Shown in pieces: positions 62,611-64,000 of a DNA stretch of 64,000 bases. Below the pieces are notes generated by a model. The model was given only the letters and a program-made list of their open reading frames with translations. It searched no databases and was not told the origin of the DNA. The translations under genes and the position numbers were made by a program. The stretch is taken from positions 81,964 through 145,963 of the forward strand of contig JAXGGA010001617.1 of the NCBI GenBank assembly GCA_038373865.1, read 5' to 3'. Origin of the DNA: Uloborus plumipes (lineage: Eukaryota; Arthropoda; Arachnida; Araneae; Uloboridae). Each line of letters begins with the position of its first letter. Positions within the stretch are counted from its first letter, which is position 1.

Positions 62611-63318
62611 TGGGTCATTCCATGTCAAGTGTCCCACATTTTGAGAAAATCCCCTCTCAACCCCCTCCGATTTAGATGATTTTTTTTGGGATGTACATAT
62701 AAGACTTGCATAGAGTCATACCAAATTATAGCTCTATAAGCCCTATGCTTCAGCCAATATAAATTATTTTGTAAAGGCCGCTTTTTCGAGTCGTGAAAAA
62801 AATGACCAAATCGTTAAGTTTGTGCTTTTATTGCTTGCGAACTAAGGCGATTATCAGGCTCGAATTTGGTGATTCTGATCACTGTTTAGGGTAGAATAGC
62901 CTACTTGTATAACAAAAGCTGAATACACTGTAGATTCTTTACAATTTGCTGCCAAAGTTGGTAAAAAATCGTATTTTGGCAAATTTTGACCAGACGTTAT
63001 TAGCTTGTATCTGCTGTGAGAATGACTTTCTGAAGGTAATTCTTTTCTCGTTTTTAGCCAGTTAGTATGTCCGAAAGGTGTGTAAGTGGCATCTTGATAG
63101 CTTAAATGATTGCTGAATTATGCGAGTTGAAATTGCAGTCAATTTTTTTTTTCTCGATTCTGTCTCAATTTCAAAGGGCAATATTTCAAAAGGGTCATCT
63201 TGAATTTCAATTTTATTTACATCATTGGAAGGAACACACTTTTTTTAACTAAAAAACGTTGGTTTTATTTTTGAGACAAACCAGTTTCAAAGGGATATCG
63301 CGGATCAAAAATGTGCAC
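62611..63318. mobile_element. Partial element beginning TGGGTCATTCCATGTC
   Basis: The end resembles the P3 terminus (GGGTCATTCCATGT), but the following sequence (AAGTGTCCCACATTTTGAG) differs. A matching right end was not found before 63319. Confidence 0.45.
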
Positions 63319-64000
63319 GTCATTCCACATGAAATCAAAGAAAAAAAAGACATAGACCTTAAAAGTTCATGTCAATTTGTTCTATTAAAATTTAAAGAAG
63401 CTATTGTACTTATGTTCTGATGAAAAAAACCTTTAGATATTTTTGAACTTTAGTTTTTGTGTACGTGTCAGTAAAAACTCAAGAAATGGCAAAAAAATAT
63501 AAAGTTTCGTTTTTAACAAGAAGAATTGTTTTTTTTTTAATGTGGCTGTAAGAGCTTGAGTCTTTTCTGGGAGGTAAGTTCATAAGTAAGAACTGAATTT
63601 CGGATGATATGTCACTTAGCAAGGTGTCATTAATATTTTAAGGTCATAAAAAGCATTGTTTTTTTATCTTCAAAAAATTAAAAATAAAAATAAATAATCA
63701 ATAAGATAAATAAATAAAACAATATGGTGTATATGTGATAAAAATATTTATAATAGGACTACAGAGACATTATTCTAAAAAGCAATAACAATAGTTTTCG
63801 ATAGAGTTGAATGTTGAAATCATTTCCGCTATGTAAATGATAACAATAGTAATTGAAAATATGATAAGTAGTAATTGAAAATCCATTCTTTATACTACCG
63901 AGGATGTGTCTAGATATTCAACTTTTGGTTGCAATGGGCCTGTAAAGAAAAATGATGAAAAATGGGAAAATGTTGTTTATGACCTTGAAATATTAATGGC
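63319..64000. mobile_element. Diverged relative of palindrome P3, cut by window end
   Basis: Begins CGTCATTCCACATGAAATCA. It follows the P3 left arm in order: a leading-gag-TCTTTT block, then TTAATATTTTAAGGTCATAA and AAAGCATTGTTTTT. The last bases (GACCTTGAAATATTAATGGC) match the P3 right arm, so a short foldback may close right at the window edge. Confidence 0.55.

Overview
This is a stretch of an AT-rich animal genome, most probably from an arthropod. It holds one host gene on the plus strand, broken into many short coding exons by introns of 75 bp to about 14 kb, and the introns are packed with DNA transposons. An arachnid such as a spider is my guess, from the Tc1-like transposases and the intron style; nothing in the window proves it. 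There is no bacterial-type operon, CRISPR array, rRNA or free-standing tRNA gene.

Host gene. The exons encode the end of a kinesin motor domain, the neck linker, the long coiled-coil stalk and most of the tail of a kinesin-5 (Eg5/KIF11, Klp61F, BimC family) mitotic motor. The 5' motor exons lie upstream of the window and the last tail exon or exons lie downstream. I place 19 exons between 1465 and about 61327. All reading phases agree across the splice junctions, including a 23-nt microexon at 29660-29682. They give about 697 codons, close to the ~760 expected after the same motor position in human KIF11.

Layout. 1-1464: 48-bp-arm hairpin and a mariner relic. 1465-7300: exons 1-5, with a CAGGGTTGCCAC-type element and a 1.3-kb TA element. 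7301-21179: a 13.9-kb intron stacked with elements. It holds two MITEs (one carrying a nested PIF/Harbinger-like MITE), a 5.5-kb long-TIR element carrying a degraded transposon-family protein and itself broken by a 2.9-kb hAT-like insertion, several foldbacks, and a 1.4-kb Tc1-like transposon. 21180-31649: exons 6-9 with TTAA elements, a hAT MITE with an 8-bp target duplication and ATCGATG repeats. 31650-39542: a tRNA-derived SINE, a Helitron-like element and a 1.56-kb palindrome, with exons 10 and 11. 40354-48321: exons 12-16, a second SINE copy, a 2.0-kb palindrome with a captured coding fragment, and a dead Tc1-like element. 48322-64000: exons 17-19, a 2.4-kb palindrome, a second near-identical Tc1-like copy and a second TTAA element.

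Main points of interest. Four kilobase-scale palindromes (1.5-2.4 kb) sit in introns of one mitotic motor gene, so its pre-mRNA should form very long hairpins. Two insertions can be dated against uninterrupted copies of their target sites elsewhere in the window. A Tc1-like family has an apparent 32-residue D-E spacing. Nothing here forms a multi-gene pathway; the window is one gene plus successive transposon insertions.
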